Shown piece after piece: positions 15,191 through 24,255 of a stretch of DNA of 37,163 nt (its first letter is position 1; each line of letters starts with the position of its first letter). The notes beneath the pieces were generated by a model. That model ran no database searches and was not told the DNA's origin. It was given only the letters and a program-made list of their open reading frames with translations. This DNA comes from a virus. The stretch covers positions 1 to 37,163 of the IMG/VR virus record IMGVR_UViG_3300025424_000005; one strand, given 5' to 3'. Position numbers and translations under genes: made by a program.

Positions 15191-15672
15191 GCCAATTTGC
15201 AAATGCTTTAGGCAAACGATTTGTTGAAAACCAAGAATTAGTGCGTACTCGTTCATTTGAAATGAATGGGCATACTTTCCAAATCAAAGTGCCAACCACA
15301 TTGGAATTTGAAGCCATTACGGAAAGAATTAAGCAAGTTGATGAAGATAAAGTTAATAAATATTATTTAGAACTATCTAAACCATTTATTGAAAATAAAA
15401 CCGATTTTGAAAAAGAAAATGTTGATTTTCAAGAAAATGATGTATTTGTTAAAGGCAGATCATTAAAAGAAACCGCCAAAAATAAAGTAATTACTGAAAA
15501 TCGTATTACTGAAATGTTTAAGTTAATCGTGCCAGAAGATAAATCTTTTGATATGAATACTATTACATACGATATGGTAGAGGAATTATTCCCATTTTCT
15601 ATTCAATTAGAGGTAGTGGACAATATCACCAGAACCATTAGCCCAAGTTACGAATCTTCAAAGGGAAAGTAA
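15187..15672 (+). CDS. Tail assembly chaperone (gpG-like)
   Basis: 161 residues, acidic and helical, between the neck protein and the tape measure, the standard place for the gpG-type chaperone that coats the tape measure during tail growth. The last sense codons are AAG GGA AAG before TAA, which embed a GGGAAAG slippery heptamer, so a fraction of ribosomes should continue into the overlapping T frame. Confidence 0.85.
   Translation: MSQFANALGKRFVENQELVRTRSFEMNGHTFQIKVPTTLEFEAITERIKQVDEDKVNKYYLELSKPFIENKTDFEKENVDFQENDVFVKGRSLKETAKNKVITENRITEMFKLIVPEDKSFDMNTITYDMVEELFPFSIQLEVVDNITRTISPSYESSKGK
15663..15669 (+). other. Programmed -1 ribosomal frameshift site
   Basis: GGGAAAG in the zero-frame phase G GGA AAG, immediately before TAA at 15670-15672. 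This is the same heptamer and phase used by lambda for the G to GT shift. After a -1 slip the ribosome reads GTA at 15669 and continues to 16019. Confidence 0.88.
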
Positions 15673-16019
15673 CTGGGTCGATTCGTAGGCAAACAAAGGC
15701 TTATATCCTTGCTCACGGGTCTGACCCAAACCAAATAGATGAAGAAACATTTACCGACATTTGCGTTATGTACGCAGATGGATTAATTGGCAATCGTGGA
15801 ATCTTGGAAGTATTAGGCACATTGACCGCTGGTCATTTTAATTCGTTATTGCCAAAAGGTAAGCCAAGTTATAAATTGCAAGATATAATACCCAGAGTGT
15901 ATGGGTATATTTACCCGCCATTAACAGAACAAGATAAAAAGGATCAAGCTAATCAGCAATTATTAACATTTATGTTAATGAGTCCAAAAGTACCAGAAAG
16001 TCTGTTAAAAGGAAAATAA
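15669..16019 (+). CDS. gpT-like extension of the tail chaperone (made by -1 frameshift)
   Basis: From 15669 this frame encodes 116 residues with no good own start near its beginning (the first ATG is at 15768, mid-domain). Fused by frameshift to the 161-residue gpG part, it gives a ~277-residue GT protein. The segment (RRQTKAYILAHGSDP...NRGILEVLGTLTAGHFNSLLPKG) fits a small helical/T domain that binds tail-tube subunits. It ends where the tape-measure gene begins. Confidence 0.85.
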   Translation, partial: VTGSIRRQTKAYILAHGSDPNQIDEETFTDICVMYADGLIGNRGILEVLGTLTAGHFNSLLPKGKPSYKLQDIIPRVYGYIYPPLTEQDKKDQANQQLLTFMLMSPKVPESLLKGK

Positions 16020-17942
16020 ATGGCAAATATCGCAAGTCTTGGGGTCAAGTTAGGCATAGATACAGCCGACTTTACGCAAGGCATCGAAAAAGCCAAAGAA
16101 GCCTTACAGAATTTCAAAGAACGGGCTGGCGAATTACTGTCCGTTGCCGCATTTGCTGAAATGGCAAATAAAGCAATGGAATATGCCGATTCCGTTGTTA
16201 AAACCGCAAAAGCCAATGATGTAGCGGTTGCATCCGTTTTAAACTTATCATCTGCCTTAATGAAAAATGGCGGGGATGCGGAAGAAACCAGCCGTATTTA
16301 TTCTGGATTTACTCAAAAAATTGAATCTGCCGCATTAGGTAGTGGCAAAGTTCAAGAAGCATTTGCCAGATTGGGCGTTTCCCTAAAAGACTTAAAAACG
16401 CTATCTGAGGAAGATTTATTTAATAAAACCGTACAAGGTCTTGCAAAAATGCAAGATTCTGCGGAACGCAACGGTTTGGCGTTTCAAGTTTTGGGTCGTG
16501 GCATTAGGGGCGTTGATATTAAAGGTTTGGCGGCAGACCTTGAAGAAGGTCGTGGCGAAATGGATAAGTATGCCCAAGCTGTTACCCAGGCACACGAATT
16601 AAGCATTAAATTAAAAGAAGCATCACATCAACTTACATTAGAATTTACTAACGCAGTATTTCCATCGTTATTACAACTTTATGATGCGTTGCACAAAGAT
16701 GCCAGCGCAATTCAGTTTTTTGGTGATGTATTGCAAACAACTGCCGAAACTGTTTCTGTGGTCTTTAAATATACCGCTACAGTTATTGTTGGATTTTTTA
16801 CAGAAATACAAGGCGTTATTGCGGCCACAACCGATGCTATACATGGTGATTTTTCTAAGGCTTTGCAAGACCTAAAAGACTATGACGATAAAGTCAAAAA
16901 GATGGCTGAATCCGATGAGGAATTTGCCCAGAAGATTTTAAATCGTTCAAAAGAAGCACCAAAACAACAGTCACAAGAAGCTGTAAATCGCACAGTAACG
17001 CCAGCGGGTCAAAAACAATTATTGGCGGCACAAGATTTATCAAAAGAATATGAACGCCAAGCGGCTATTCAGTTTCAATTATTGACTGCTAAAGAATCAG
17101 AAACACAGCTTACTAAAAATCAAAAAGATTATGTAGCTGAAATTACCAAAGTCTTGGCAGAAATGCAAAAGGCTTTGGACAATGTGGACAAAAAGATTGC
17201 CACAACTGATCCAACGACTGCGGCTGGTCAGCGTACCATTGCAATGCTCAAGGATCAAAAACAGCAAATTATTGATACTGCCCAGACTTATGTTCAAAAG
17301 ACCGAAGATGAAGTATTGGCAACTCAAGCATATCAACAATCATTTAGCTATGGTTGGCAAAAAGCATATGAACAATATATAGAAAATTCTGATAATGCCG
17401 CTATGCAAGCGCAAAAAATGTTTAGTGCAATTACTAATACGATGACTAATGCGCTAGATCAATTCGTTCAAACTGGTAAATTAAACTTTGGCGATTTGGC
17501 AAAAAGCATTATTAATGATTTGTTAAAGATTGAATTGCAAGCTCAAGAAATGAAATTATTTGCCGCAATGGGCGGTGGATTTGGTGGATTGTTTAGCGGT
17601 GGTTTGTTTGCTGGTGGAGCATCAACACCAGGGGGAGCATATTCTGCTGATTTTATGACTGCCGCTGGTGGTGGTGATTTAACTCCTGGTATGCCAGCTA
17701 TAGTTGGTGAAAATGGCCCAGAGTTGGTTATTCCTCAAACTGGCGGTACAGTTGTGCCAAACAATAAATTAGCAGATGTTATGGGCGGCTCAAATCAACC
17801 ATCTGTAATGTATAACGGCCCATATATTGCCAATATGTCTGCTATTGATACTCAATCGGCTACACAATTTTTGGCTAGAAATCAAACCGCAGTATGGGCG
17901 GCTAATCAATCTGCCCAACGATCATTACCGCAAAGTAGATAA
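16020..17942 (+). CDS. Tail tape measure protein
   Basis: 640 residues, starting at the base after the T-frame stop. The N-terminal LGVKLGIDTADFTQGIEKAKE is the usual beginning of lambda-H-like tape measures. There are long coiled coils (~330-440) and hydrophobic segments around 230-270. The C-terminal end is Gly-rich (MGGGFGGLFSGGLFAGG) with an IVGENGPELVIP motif common in such proteins. Protein length sets tail length; 640 residues predicts a tail of very roughly 95 nm at ~1.5 angstrom per residue (inference). Confidence 0.93.
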   Translation: MANIASLGVKLGIDTADFTQGIEKAKEALQNFKERAGELLSVAAFAEMANKAMEYADSVVKTAKANDVAVASVLNLSSALMKNGGDAEETSRIYSGFTQKIESAALGSGKVQEAFARLGVSLKDLKTLSEEDLFNKTVQGLAKMQDSAERNGLAFQVLGRGIRGVDIKGLAADLEEGRGEMDKYAQAVTQAHELSIKLKEASHQLTLEFTNAVFPSLLQLYDALHKDASAIQFFGDVLQTTAETVSVVFKYTATVIVGFFTEIQGVIAATTDAIHGDFSKALQDLKDYDDKVKKMAESDEEFAQKILNRSKEAPKQQSQEAVNRTVTPAGQKQLLAAQDLSKEYERQAAIQFQLLTAKESETQLTKNQKDYVAEITKVLAEMQKALDNVDKKIATTDPTTAAGQRTIAMLKDQKQQIIDTAQTYVQKTEDEVLATQAYQQSFSYGWQKAYEQYIENSDNAAMQAQKMFSAITNTMTNALDQFVQTGKLNFGDLAKSIINDLLKIELQAQEMKLFAAMGGGFGGLFSGGLFAGGASTPGGAYSADFMTAAGGGDLTPGMPAIVGENGPELVIPQTGGTVVPNNKLADVMGGSNQPSVMYNGPYIANMSAIDTQSATQFLARNQTAVWAANQSAQRSLPQSR

Positions 17943-17944
17943 AT

Positions 17945-18628
17945 ATGGCAGATATAAGCACCATTCTGGCAATGTCAGAACAAGTAACGATTATGGATCA
18001 ACGATTGGTTGGGCAAGCCATTAGCCGTAACCAGCGTATTTCTACATCTGAAATTGTGTCTGTTATCCCATTTCAATTTACTTTTAAGCCAAACTCATAT
18101 CAGCTTTACAGCCAAAATCGTAGTCTATTGGCTAATTTGCGTTACTACGATAAGTCATTAGAGCAATATCTTAATTTTGCATCTACTGGATGGGTAAATT
18201 ACATTGCGTATCAAGGTGACATGACATCGATACAAATTGCCGCTTGTCAATGGCAAACCGCATCATCTGGGCAAAATCTAGTATTAGGTAGTTTGCCTTC
18301 TATTTCTTCAACTTCTTTTATTGTAAAGGCTGGCGATTTTTGCCAGGTTGATCGTTATGCTTATATTGCTACCGCTGATGTTATGCGTGGTTCTGGGACT
18401 ACCGTTACTATTCCTGTTCACCGCACCTTATTAACAACTTTGGTATCACCAGAATATGCGGTTATTGGGCAATATGGCACAACCGTTGCATTAGGTGGCA
18501 ATACTTATACTGGTTGCACCTTTCCAATCATTTTGCAACAATACCCAACTTATAATTTAATCCCAATGACCAATGATAGTTTTATACAATGGTCTGGGCC
18601 ATTTAAGGCATTTGAATCGGTATTATGA
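17945..18628 (+). CDS. Tail-tip protein after the tape measure
   Basis: 227 residues, mainly beta, in the place of the lambda M/L or distal tail genes. EIVSVIPFQFTFKPNSYQLYSQNR and a C-terminal FIQWSGPFKAFESVL segment suggest a structural domain ordered around the tail tube. I do not recognise a specific family; the tail role rests on position and beta-rich composition. Its stop overlaps the next ATG. Confidence 0.65.
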   Translation: MADISTILAMSEQVTIMDQRLVGQAISRNQRISTSEIVSVIPFQFTFKPNSYQLYSQNRSLLANLRYYDKSLEQYLNFASTGWVNYIAYQGDMTSIQIAACQWQTASSGQNLVLGSLPSISSTSFIVKAGDFCQVDRYAYIATADVMRGSGTTVTIPVHRTLLTTLVSPEYAVIGQYGTTVALGGNTYTGCTFPIILQQYPTYNLIPMTNDSFIQWSGPFKAFESVL

Positions 18629-19218
18629 GCCAAGTAATAGCACCAATACAAAATACTAACAATATTCGATATGCGGATTTTGTGCGTATTGTTACGCCAT
18701 CTACAGAATATCGTTTTTCTACTGCACCAACAGCAATTACTGTTTCAGCAGTTGATTCTCAGCCTTTTGACGGATTAGGGCAGTTAATTGGGATTGGTAA
18801 AGTTCAGCGGGACATTAAATCTACTGCCAATCAAACCACAATTACTTTGGTAGGTATTGATACAGCCCTTTTGGGCGTGGTGCTAAATGGTAATTTAAAA
18901 GGCGCACAAATTACCATGTGGAAAGGTTTTTTCAATACTGATGGCTCTTTAATTACATCTGGTGGTGCTGGCGGTCTTTATCAGTATTTTTATGGATTTA
19001 TTAATACTTTCAACATTGGCGAACAATGGATGGAAGAAGTGCGTATGTATGTGGGTACGGTAACAGTTAGTGCCGCAAACATTCAAATGATTTTACAAAA
19101 CAGAACGGTTGGTCGATTTACTAATGATTCAAGCTGGGAATATTTCACCCCTGGCGATACATCAATGAATCGAGTGGCCACTATATCGACAATATATTAT
19201 GCTTTTGGAAAGCAATGA
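18625..19218 (+). CDS. Minor tail / hub-associated protein
   Basis: 197 residues. A beta-rich protein with FDGLGQLIGIGKVQRDIKST in the first half and a C-terminal NRTVGRFTNDSSWEYFTPGD. The latter recalls the 'GR.TN...F.PGD' ending of minor tail proteins related to lambda L or DUF2163-like proteins. It is coupled to both neighbours by ATGA overlaps. It probably connects the tail end to the J-like hub. Confidence 0.6.
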   Translation: MSQVIAPIQNTNNIRYADFVRIVTPSTEYRFSTAPTAITVSAVDSQPFDGLGQLIGIGKVQRDIKSTANQTTITLVGIDTALLGVVLNGNLKGAQITMWKGFFNTDGSLITSGGAGGLYQYFYGFINTFNIGEQWMEEVRMYVGTVTVSAANIQMILQNRTVGRFTNDSSWEYFTPGDTSMNRVATISTIYYAFGKQ

Positions 19219-19637
19219 TACGGTACGCAAATAAATTTGATTTTGATGCAATTTACAAGATATTAGAACACTTTTGCCAAACACATCGATTTGAAATATT
19301 AAAAGATGAAGCAAAGTGGTCAAGGGATTATGTAGGTAAGCAATTAAGTATGATTCTGGCTGGTGCTGGATTTATATTAATTGCAGAAGATTTAAGTGGT
19401 GTTTTAGTCGCAATGAAAGCTCCGTGTTTTTTTATTGAAGGGGAATATTCGCTACATGAGATTATGTGGCATAGCACAAACGACAAAACATCATTAAAGC
19501 TGTTTAAGAAGTTTATTGAAATTGGTACAGAAATGAAGAAAACTGGCGAAATAAAAGAAGCGCATTTTTCCTGTTTTACTGATTCTGATTTCAGTAGATA
19601 TGGTGCAACTAAGTTACAGAACACTTGGAAAATATAG
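19215..19637 (+). CDS. GNAT-like acetyltransferase fold protein
   Basis: 140 residues. The order fits the GNAT fold: an N-terminal helix pair (IYKILEHFCQTH), a central GFILIAEDLSGVLVA strand pair, a LHEIMWH strand, a helix SLKLFKKFIEIG and a C-terminal YGATKLQNTWKI strand. The canonical Q/RxxGxG acetyl-CoA loop is not visible; STNDKTS is at that place. It occupies the position of the lambda K/I genes between minor tail and J. It may modify host or virion proteins, or be a repurposed structural protein. Confidence 0.6.
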   Translation: MIRYANKFDFDAIYKILEHFCQTHRFEILKDEAKWSRDYVGKQLSMILAGAGFILIAEDLSGVLVAMKAPCFFIEGEYSLHEIMWHSTNDKTSLKLFKKFIEIGTEMKKTGEIKEAHFSCFTDSDFSRYGATKLQNTWKI

Positions 19638-19638
19638 C

Positions 19639-22600
19639 ATGGGTGGCGGTGGTGGCGTTTTAGGTGCGATTGTTGGTGCTGTTATTGCCATTGTTGGCGT
19701 AGTAACAGGGCAACCAGAATTAGTGATGATGGGTCTAACCATGACTGCATCATCTATTGTGTCGGCTTTAACCGCACCAAAAGCCCCAACTAGCAACGGA
19801 ACAACTCAGTTAAATACTGGCACTAATTTACAGATTCAACCAGCAACAAATAACAAACTGCCAATCGTTTATGGCAACTGTTATGTAGGCGGGACAATTA
19901 CTGATCTTTCAATTACTTCTGACAATCAAAATTTATATTATGTTCTTTCACTCTGCGAAGTTACGGGCAATGGTTCGGATTCCATTGCTTATGGCAATAT
20001 CTATTATGGTGGTAAGTTGTGCTTGTTTAGCGGCCTTACTTATACTGATTCGAGTGTTAGCATTGCCACTATTTCTGGCAATACTATTACTTACTCTGGC
20101 ACATTATCTATACCCGTCACTTCTGGTTTATTGGTTTCATTTGCTAACTCTGGCTCACCAATTTATTACACAGTAAGCGGTATCAATACTGTTACCAAAA
20201 CAATCATATTAAACAAATCGATTGACCCATCAGTAAGCATTGGTAACGAAATGTATGCGGTTAATCCTGGTCAAAATACCAGTACCGCAGTTACAGGATT
20301 GGTTGATCCCGCTACGGGATTAGTAGATGCCAAAGTAAATGGGTATTTAAATATATATTTGTATAGCAATGGTTCTTACAATCCCGTAAATAGCAGTCAA
20401 TCGGCTATTAGCGTAATGCAAGCATCTGGACTTACTTATCAATGGAACAACAGTAAGTTAATGACTAATTGTGCATTTGCTATTGTGCATTTAACTTATA
20501 ATGCCAATGCTGGTATTACATCTATTGCCCAAACACAATTTGAAGTCATTAATTCGCGAATAGCACCAGGCGATGTTATTTATGATTATTTGACTAGCAC
20601 CGTATATGGCGGGGCAATTCCAGCATCACAAATTGATACCGATAGTTTGACTGCGTTAAATACTTATTGCGCCCAGACTATTACATTTAATAACTATCTT
20701 GGCGTACCAGAAACACAGCCAAGATTTACTTTTAATGGCGCAATAGATACCACTCAAAACATATTAGACAATGTGCAAAGCATTGTAAATTGTTGCGATT
20801 GTTTACTTAAATACAATGAAATTTACGGAGTTTGGTCAGTTATTGTTAATCAGCCAACTTACAGCGTGGCTATGGATATTAACGATAGCAATATGGTTTC
20901 TGCTATTCAAGTTGTATCTTTAGATATTTCTAATACTTATAACATTGCTCAATGCCAATTCCCAGACATTAGCCTAAATAGTTCATTTAATACCAGCACG
21001 GTTAATTTGTCTTTAGTTGCACCATCATTGCTTTATCCAAATGAGCCACAAAACGCCCAGACCATTCAACTGCCATTAGTCAATAATGATGTGCAAGCCC
21101 AGCTTTTAGCCACACGATTCTTAAAAGCGGCACGGATGGATTTGCAGATTACTTGCACCGTAAACTATATTGGTTTGGAATTGGAAGCGGGTGATATTGT
21201 TACGGTTACCAATGCCAATTATGGTTTTGTGGCAAAGCTATTTAGAGTAATTAAAGTAGAGCAAAACTTTGCGCCAGATGGCACAATTTCTGTGGCATTG
21301 ACTTTATTGGTTTATGACCCATCGGTTTATGACGATGCCAGCGTTACTCAGTATCAGCCACAGCCTAATAGCGGATTGCCAGCACCTAACAGTTTTGGTA
21401 CGATTCCAGCCCCAACGATTGCCAACTCAAACCCAACTGCGGCAAGCCCATCATTCCAAGTTGATATAACCACCAGTAGTGCTGGTATTGTCGAGTATGC
21501 CGAGGTTTGGTATTCAGCCTATTCCAATCCAACGCCATCACAATTAATGTTTGCTGGTACAACTGCCGTACAGCCTAAAGGTATTCCATATGGCAATTCA
21601 ACCGCATTACCGCCAGTAACTTTAACTGGCATCCCCGCTGGAAGTTGGTATTTCTTTAGCCGTATGGTTAATTCGCTAGAAACATCGCTATATAGCCCAG
21701 CCAGCACGGTATTTAATTGGAAACCTACTACCATCCAATATACCCAAAAATATCTTCTTGTGGCTTATGCTGATGATGTGATTGGTACAGGATTTAGTCT
21801 TAGCCCTAGAGGTAAATCGTATTATGGTTTATTAAACTCTAGCACTTATAGCCCAGTTTTGACCCCATCATCGTATGTATGGTTTCCAGCCAATCCCGTA
21901 TTCGGTAATTCTGGCACATTAAATTATTTGGTTTATAACAACCGTACAGGCAGATTATTTAGTTTTGGTACAAGTACCGCTGGATTTGCCGCTGGTACGG
22001 CTTTATTTGTGCCGTCTAATTCTGCCCTTTATGATCCTTCTGCCTGGTCAGCTTTGGAAGATGGCATCAACTATATTGATTTGGATGTCAGAACGGGTCA
22101 GCTTACAGCCACAGGCACAACTACCGTAGGTACTGGCGAAATTGCCGTATTAAACAATCCAGATGGCACGATTGTTGCCGCCCTACAGCAATACCTAAAC
22201 TTTGGTGGTGCATACACAAAAACGGCATCAGCGGCAACAATTACCGTAGATATTTATGGGCGTGTAGTCGGATTTGAACCACCCGATATATTTGATTACA
22301 CCGCACAATTCTTCAATGCTTCTGCTGGTCAAACCGTATTTAGTGTTACTAGAGGTTCTGGATATATTACGGGGCAATGTTTTGTATTTCAAAACGGCTG
22401 TAAATTAGAACCATCCGAATATACCGATGGCGCAAGCACGGTTACATTGAATGTTGGCGCAACTCTTTACGATATTATTACAATTATTTCGTTTAAATCC
22501 AGCAATACATCAACTGGCGTATATGCTTCATTTAGCTATAACCAGGCTACATTGACCGCCCAATCTAGCTACACAGCATCAGGGTTTACCCTAGTTAGCG

Positions 22601-22965
22601 GTAATGAGTTGCTATTCTTAAACGGCACAGTAGTTAATCAAAATGATTACAGTATTACTGGTCAAACTATTACATTTTTATCAGGCATTACATCTGGTCA
22701 ATTACAGATTATCCAATGGACAAATAATAATTTAAGCGTACCGAATGGCACACCAGTTAACACGGTAATACAAACCATTATTGGTCAAACTACTTATTCA
22801 TTTGCATTTGATCCATTTGCCTTTAATTTGTACGAAAATGGAGTATTATTACTAGAATCAACGGATTACACAGTCGGTTCTGGCACATATACATTAGCAA
22901 ATAGCCCTACAACAACAGCGAATACTATGTTACAACAAACCTTTGCGAGAACTGGTGCAGTATGA
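19639..22965 (+). CDS. Tail-tip hub / J-like host-specificity protein
   Basis: 1108 residues from the ATG at 19639 (MGGGGGVLGAIVG...), a start preferred over 19600, which overlaps the previous gene. An N-terminal hydrophobic stretch (7-45) is followed by NKLPIVYGNCYVGGTITDL, typical of J-like hubs. Next come beta domains, then a 'D.A..LATRFLKAARM...E.GDIVTVTNANYGF' block like phage tail-attachment proteins, and a fibronectin-type region near residues 590-690. The last ~215 residues hold three related beta modules (see findings). It forms the tail tip and fibre base. Confidence 0.85.
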   Translation: MGGGGGVLGAIVGAVIAIVGVVTGQPELVMMGLTMTASSIVSALTAPKAPTSNGTTQLNTGTNLQIQPATNNKLPIVYGNCYVGGTITDLSITSDNQNLYYVLSLCEVTGNGSDSIAYGNIYYGGKLCLFSGLTYTDSSVSIATISGNTITYSGTLSIPVTSGLLVSFANSGSPIYYTVSGINTVTKTIILNKSIDPSVSIGNEMYAVNPGQNTSTAVTGLVDPATGLVDAKVNGYLNIYLYSNGSYNPVNSSQSAISVMQASGLTYQWNNSKLMTNCAFAIVHLTYNANAGITSIAQTQFEVINSRIAPGDVIYDYLTSTVYGGAIPASQIDTDSLTALNTYCAQTITFNNYLGVPETQPRFTFNGAIDTTQNILDNVQSIVNCCDCLLKYNEIYGVWSVIVNQPTYSVAMDINDSNMVSAIQVVSLDISNTYNIAQCQFPDISLNSSFNTSTVNLSLVAPSLLYPNEPQNAQTIQLPLVNNDVQAQLLATRFLKAARMDLQITCTVNYIGLELEAGDIVTVTNANYGFVAKLFRVIKVEQNFAPDGTISVALTLLVYDPSVYDDASVTQYQPQPNSGLPAPNSFGTIPAPTIANSNPTAASPSFQVDITTSSAGIVEYAEVWYSAYSNPTPSQLMFAGTTAVQPKGIPYGNSTALPPVTLTGIPAGSWYFFSRMVNSLETSLYSPASTVFNWKPTTIQYTQKYLLVAYADDVIGTGFSLSPRGKSYYGLLNSSTYSPVLTPSSYVWFPANPVFGNSGTLNYLVYNNRTGRLFSFGTSTAGFAAGTALFVPSNSALYDPSAWSALEDGINYIDLDVRTGQLTATGTTTVGTGEIAVLNNPDGTIVAALQQYLNFGGAYTKTASAATITVDIYGRVVGFEPPDIFDYTAQFFNASAGQTVFSVTRGSGYITGQCFVFQNGCKLEPSEYTDGASTVTLNVGATLYDIITIISFKSSNTSTGVYASFSYNQATLTAQSSYTASGFTLVSGNELLFLNGTVVNQNDYSITGQTITFLSGITSGQLQIIQWTNNNLSVPNGTPVNTVIQTIIGQTTYSFAFDPFAFNLYENGVLLLESTDYTVGSGTYTLANSPTTTANTMLQQTFARTGAV

Positions 22966-23429
22966 CAAATGCGTATAACTTATCCCAATTAGCAAACCAT
23001 GTTAATGCTTCTGGGCAATTAGATTTAACTTCTGGCGTTGCCAATGATTTGCCAATTTCTAGCGGTGGTACGGGCGCGGCATCAGCATCAGCCGCCAAAA
23101 TAGCACTACAAATTATTACCGCTTTAACTGGTTCTGAAATTTTGCCAGTAGGTACAACCGCCCAACGGGATGTAAGCCCCGCATCGGGATATATACGGTT
23201 TAATACTGATACATTACAGTTTGAAGGATATAATGGCAGTCAATGGACAGCGGTTGGCGGTGGTGCAACTGGCGGTGGATCAGATCAAATATTTGTATTA
23301 AATGGTCAAACTATTACTGCTAATTACACTATTCCATCTGGTTCTAATGCTTCAACCGCTGGTACAGTTACCATCAATACTGGGATTGTTGTTACTGTTT
23401 CAACGGGTAGCCGTTGGGTAATCGTTTAA
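22962..23429 (+). CDS. Tail-fibre-like protein with shared tip domain
   Basis: 155 residues, coupled to the hub gene by an ATGA overlap. It has ISSGGTGAAS (a fibre motif, ~32-41), GTTAQRDVSPASGYIRFNT (~64-82) and a C-terminal module from ~110 to the end, which finishes TGSRWVIV. The same C-terminal module ends the 963-residue fibre. The short length suggests an N-terminal adaptor plus a tip that trimerises on the hub. Confidence 0.75.
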   Translation: MTNAYNLSQLANHVNASGQLDLTSGVANDLPISSGGTGAASASAAKIALQIITALTGSEILPVGTTAQRDVSPASGYIRFNTDTLQFEGYNGSQWTAVGGGATGGGSDQIFVLNGQTITANYTIPSGSNASTAGTVTINTGIVVTVSTGSRWVIV

Positions 23430-23438
23430 GGATAAATT

Positions 23439-23810
23439 ATGGCTGGCACACTAGTCGCAAACACAATCAATACAGATACAGGTCTATTTAGCACTAATAA
23501 TGCTTATTTAGGTATTGCTAAAGCATGGGTAAATTTTGTAGGGCAAACTGGTGTAGTAAATAACGCATTTAATGTATCTTCCATAACAAGAAACGGTACT
23601 GGCGATTACACAGCAAACTTTACGACTGCTATGCCTAATGCAAATTATGTAGTTGCTGGTTCTGCCGTTGGTTCTTCAAATTCAAGTTATTTAGGAAATA
23701 TTGCTTCACAAGGTACAGCCACATCTACAACTGCTTGTAGATTTGTATTTCAATATGCGGCAAGCACTTACGACCAAAACCCTATTGGTGTAGTATTTTT
23801 TGGCTCATAA
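23439..23810 (+). CDS. Small adhesin-like protein, MAGT paralog A
   Basis: 123 residues with an AAGGATAAATT ribosome site. It begins MAGTLVANTINTDTG and carries AKAWVNF followed by SSITRNGTGDYTANFTTAMPNANYVV, a beta-sandwich pattern common at the tips of fibres of aquatic phages. It is homologous to the gene at 23868. Likely a receptor-contacting or decoration domain (inference). Confidence 0.7.
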   Translation: MAGTLVANTINTDTGLFSTNNAYLGIAKAWVNFVGQTGVVNNAFNVSSITRNGTGDYTANFTTAMPNANYVVAGSAVGSSNSSYLGNIASQGTATSTTACRFVFQYAASTYDQNPIGVVFFGS

Positions 23811-23820
23811 AGGATAAATC

Positions 23821-23868
23821 ATGGCAGGAACAATCTACCTAGTAACAAATAATTTAGGAGAAGCATAA
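23821..23868 (+). pseudogene. 15-codon remnant of a MAGT-type gene
   Basis: A perfect AAGGATAAATC ribosome site and ATG lead into MAGTIYLVTNNLGEA and then TAA, which overlaps the ATG of the next full paralog. The first four residues match the adjacent genes, then the sequence diverges and stops. It looks like the scar of a deleted or recombined paralog, or a small leader for coupling. Confidence 0.55.
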
Positions 23869-24242
23869 TGGCGGGCACGATTGTCGCTGACACCTTACAA
23901 GATGGTGCTGGTAATAGCACTTCAATGGATAATGCCATTTATGGTAGTGCAAAAGCTTGGGTTAACTTTACAGGTTCATCCGCAACAATTAATGGTTCTT
24001 ATAATATTAGTTCTGTAACTAGAAATAGCACAGGAAATTACACTATTGCATATACAACTGCTTTATCTAATTCAAATTATTCTGTTTTAGTTTGCGGCAA
24101 TAGAACTGCTGGTTCACCAACAGATAATTTTTCAGCATCATTTTGGAGTCCTTCAACTACTGGAGTAAGCGTATGCACCGCTGGCCCAACAAGTGTAAGC
24201 TATTATGACGCAAATTTAGTTACTGTCGCAATATTTAGATAA
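23868..24242 (+). CDS. Small adhesin-like protein, MAGT paralog B
   Basis: 124 residues (MAGTIVADTLQDGAG...). It shares the MAGT start, the AKAWVNF motif and the SSVTRNSTGNYTIAYTTALSNSNY block with the gene at 23439, then differs completely at the C-terminus. Conserved N-half and divergent C-half are expected for interchangeable receptor-binding parts. It starts in the stop of the 15-codon remnant. Confidence 0.7.
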   Translation: MAGTIVADTLQDGAGNSTSMDNAIYGSAKAWVNFTGSSATINGSYNISSVTRNSTGNYTIAYTTALSNSNYSVLVCGNRTAGSPTDNFSASFWSPSTTGVSVCTAGPTSVSYYDANLVTVAIFR

Positions 24243-24255
24243 TCAAGGATAAAAA

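Noticed and set aside
15768-16019. Independent gene starting at 15768
   Set aside because: The same frame is open back to the slippery heptamer and the protein pattern begins before the ATG, so it is the T part of a frameshift product.
19600-19638. Earlier start for the J-like hub at 19600
   Set aside because: It overlaps the GNAT-like gene and adds residues unlike hub N-termini; MGGGGG at 19639 is the natural start.
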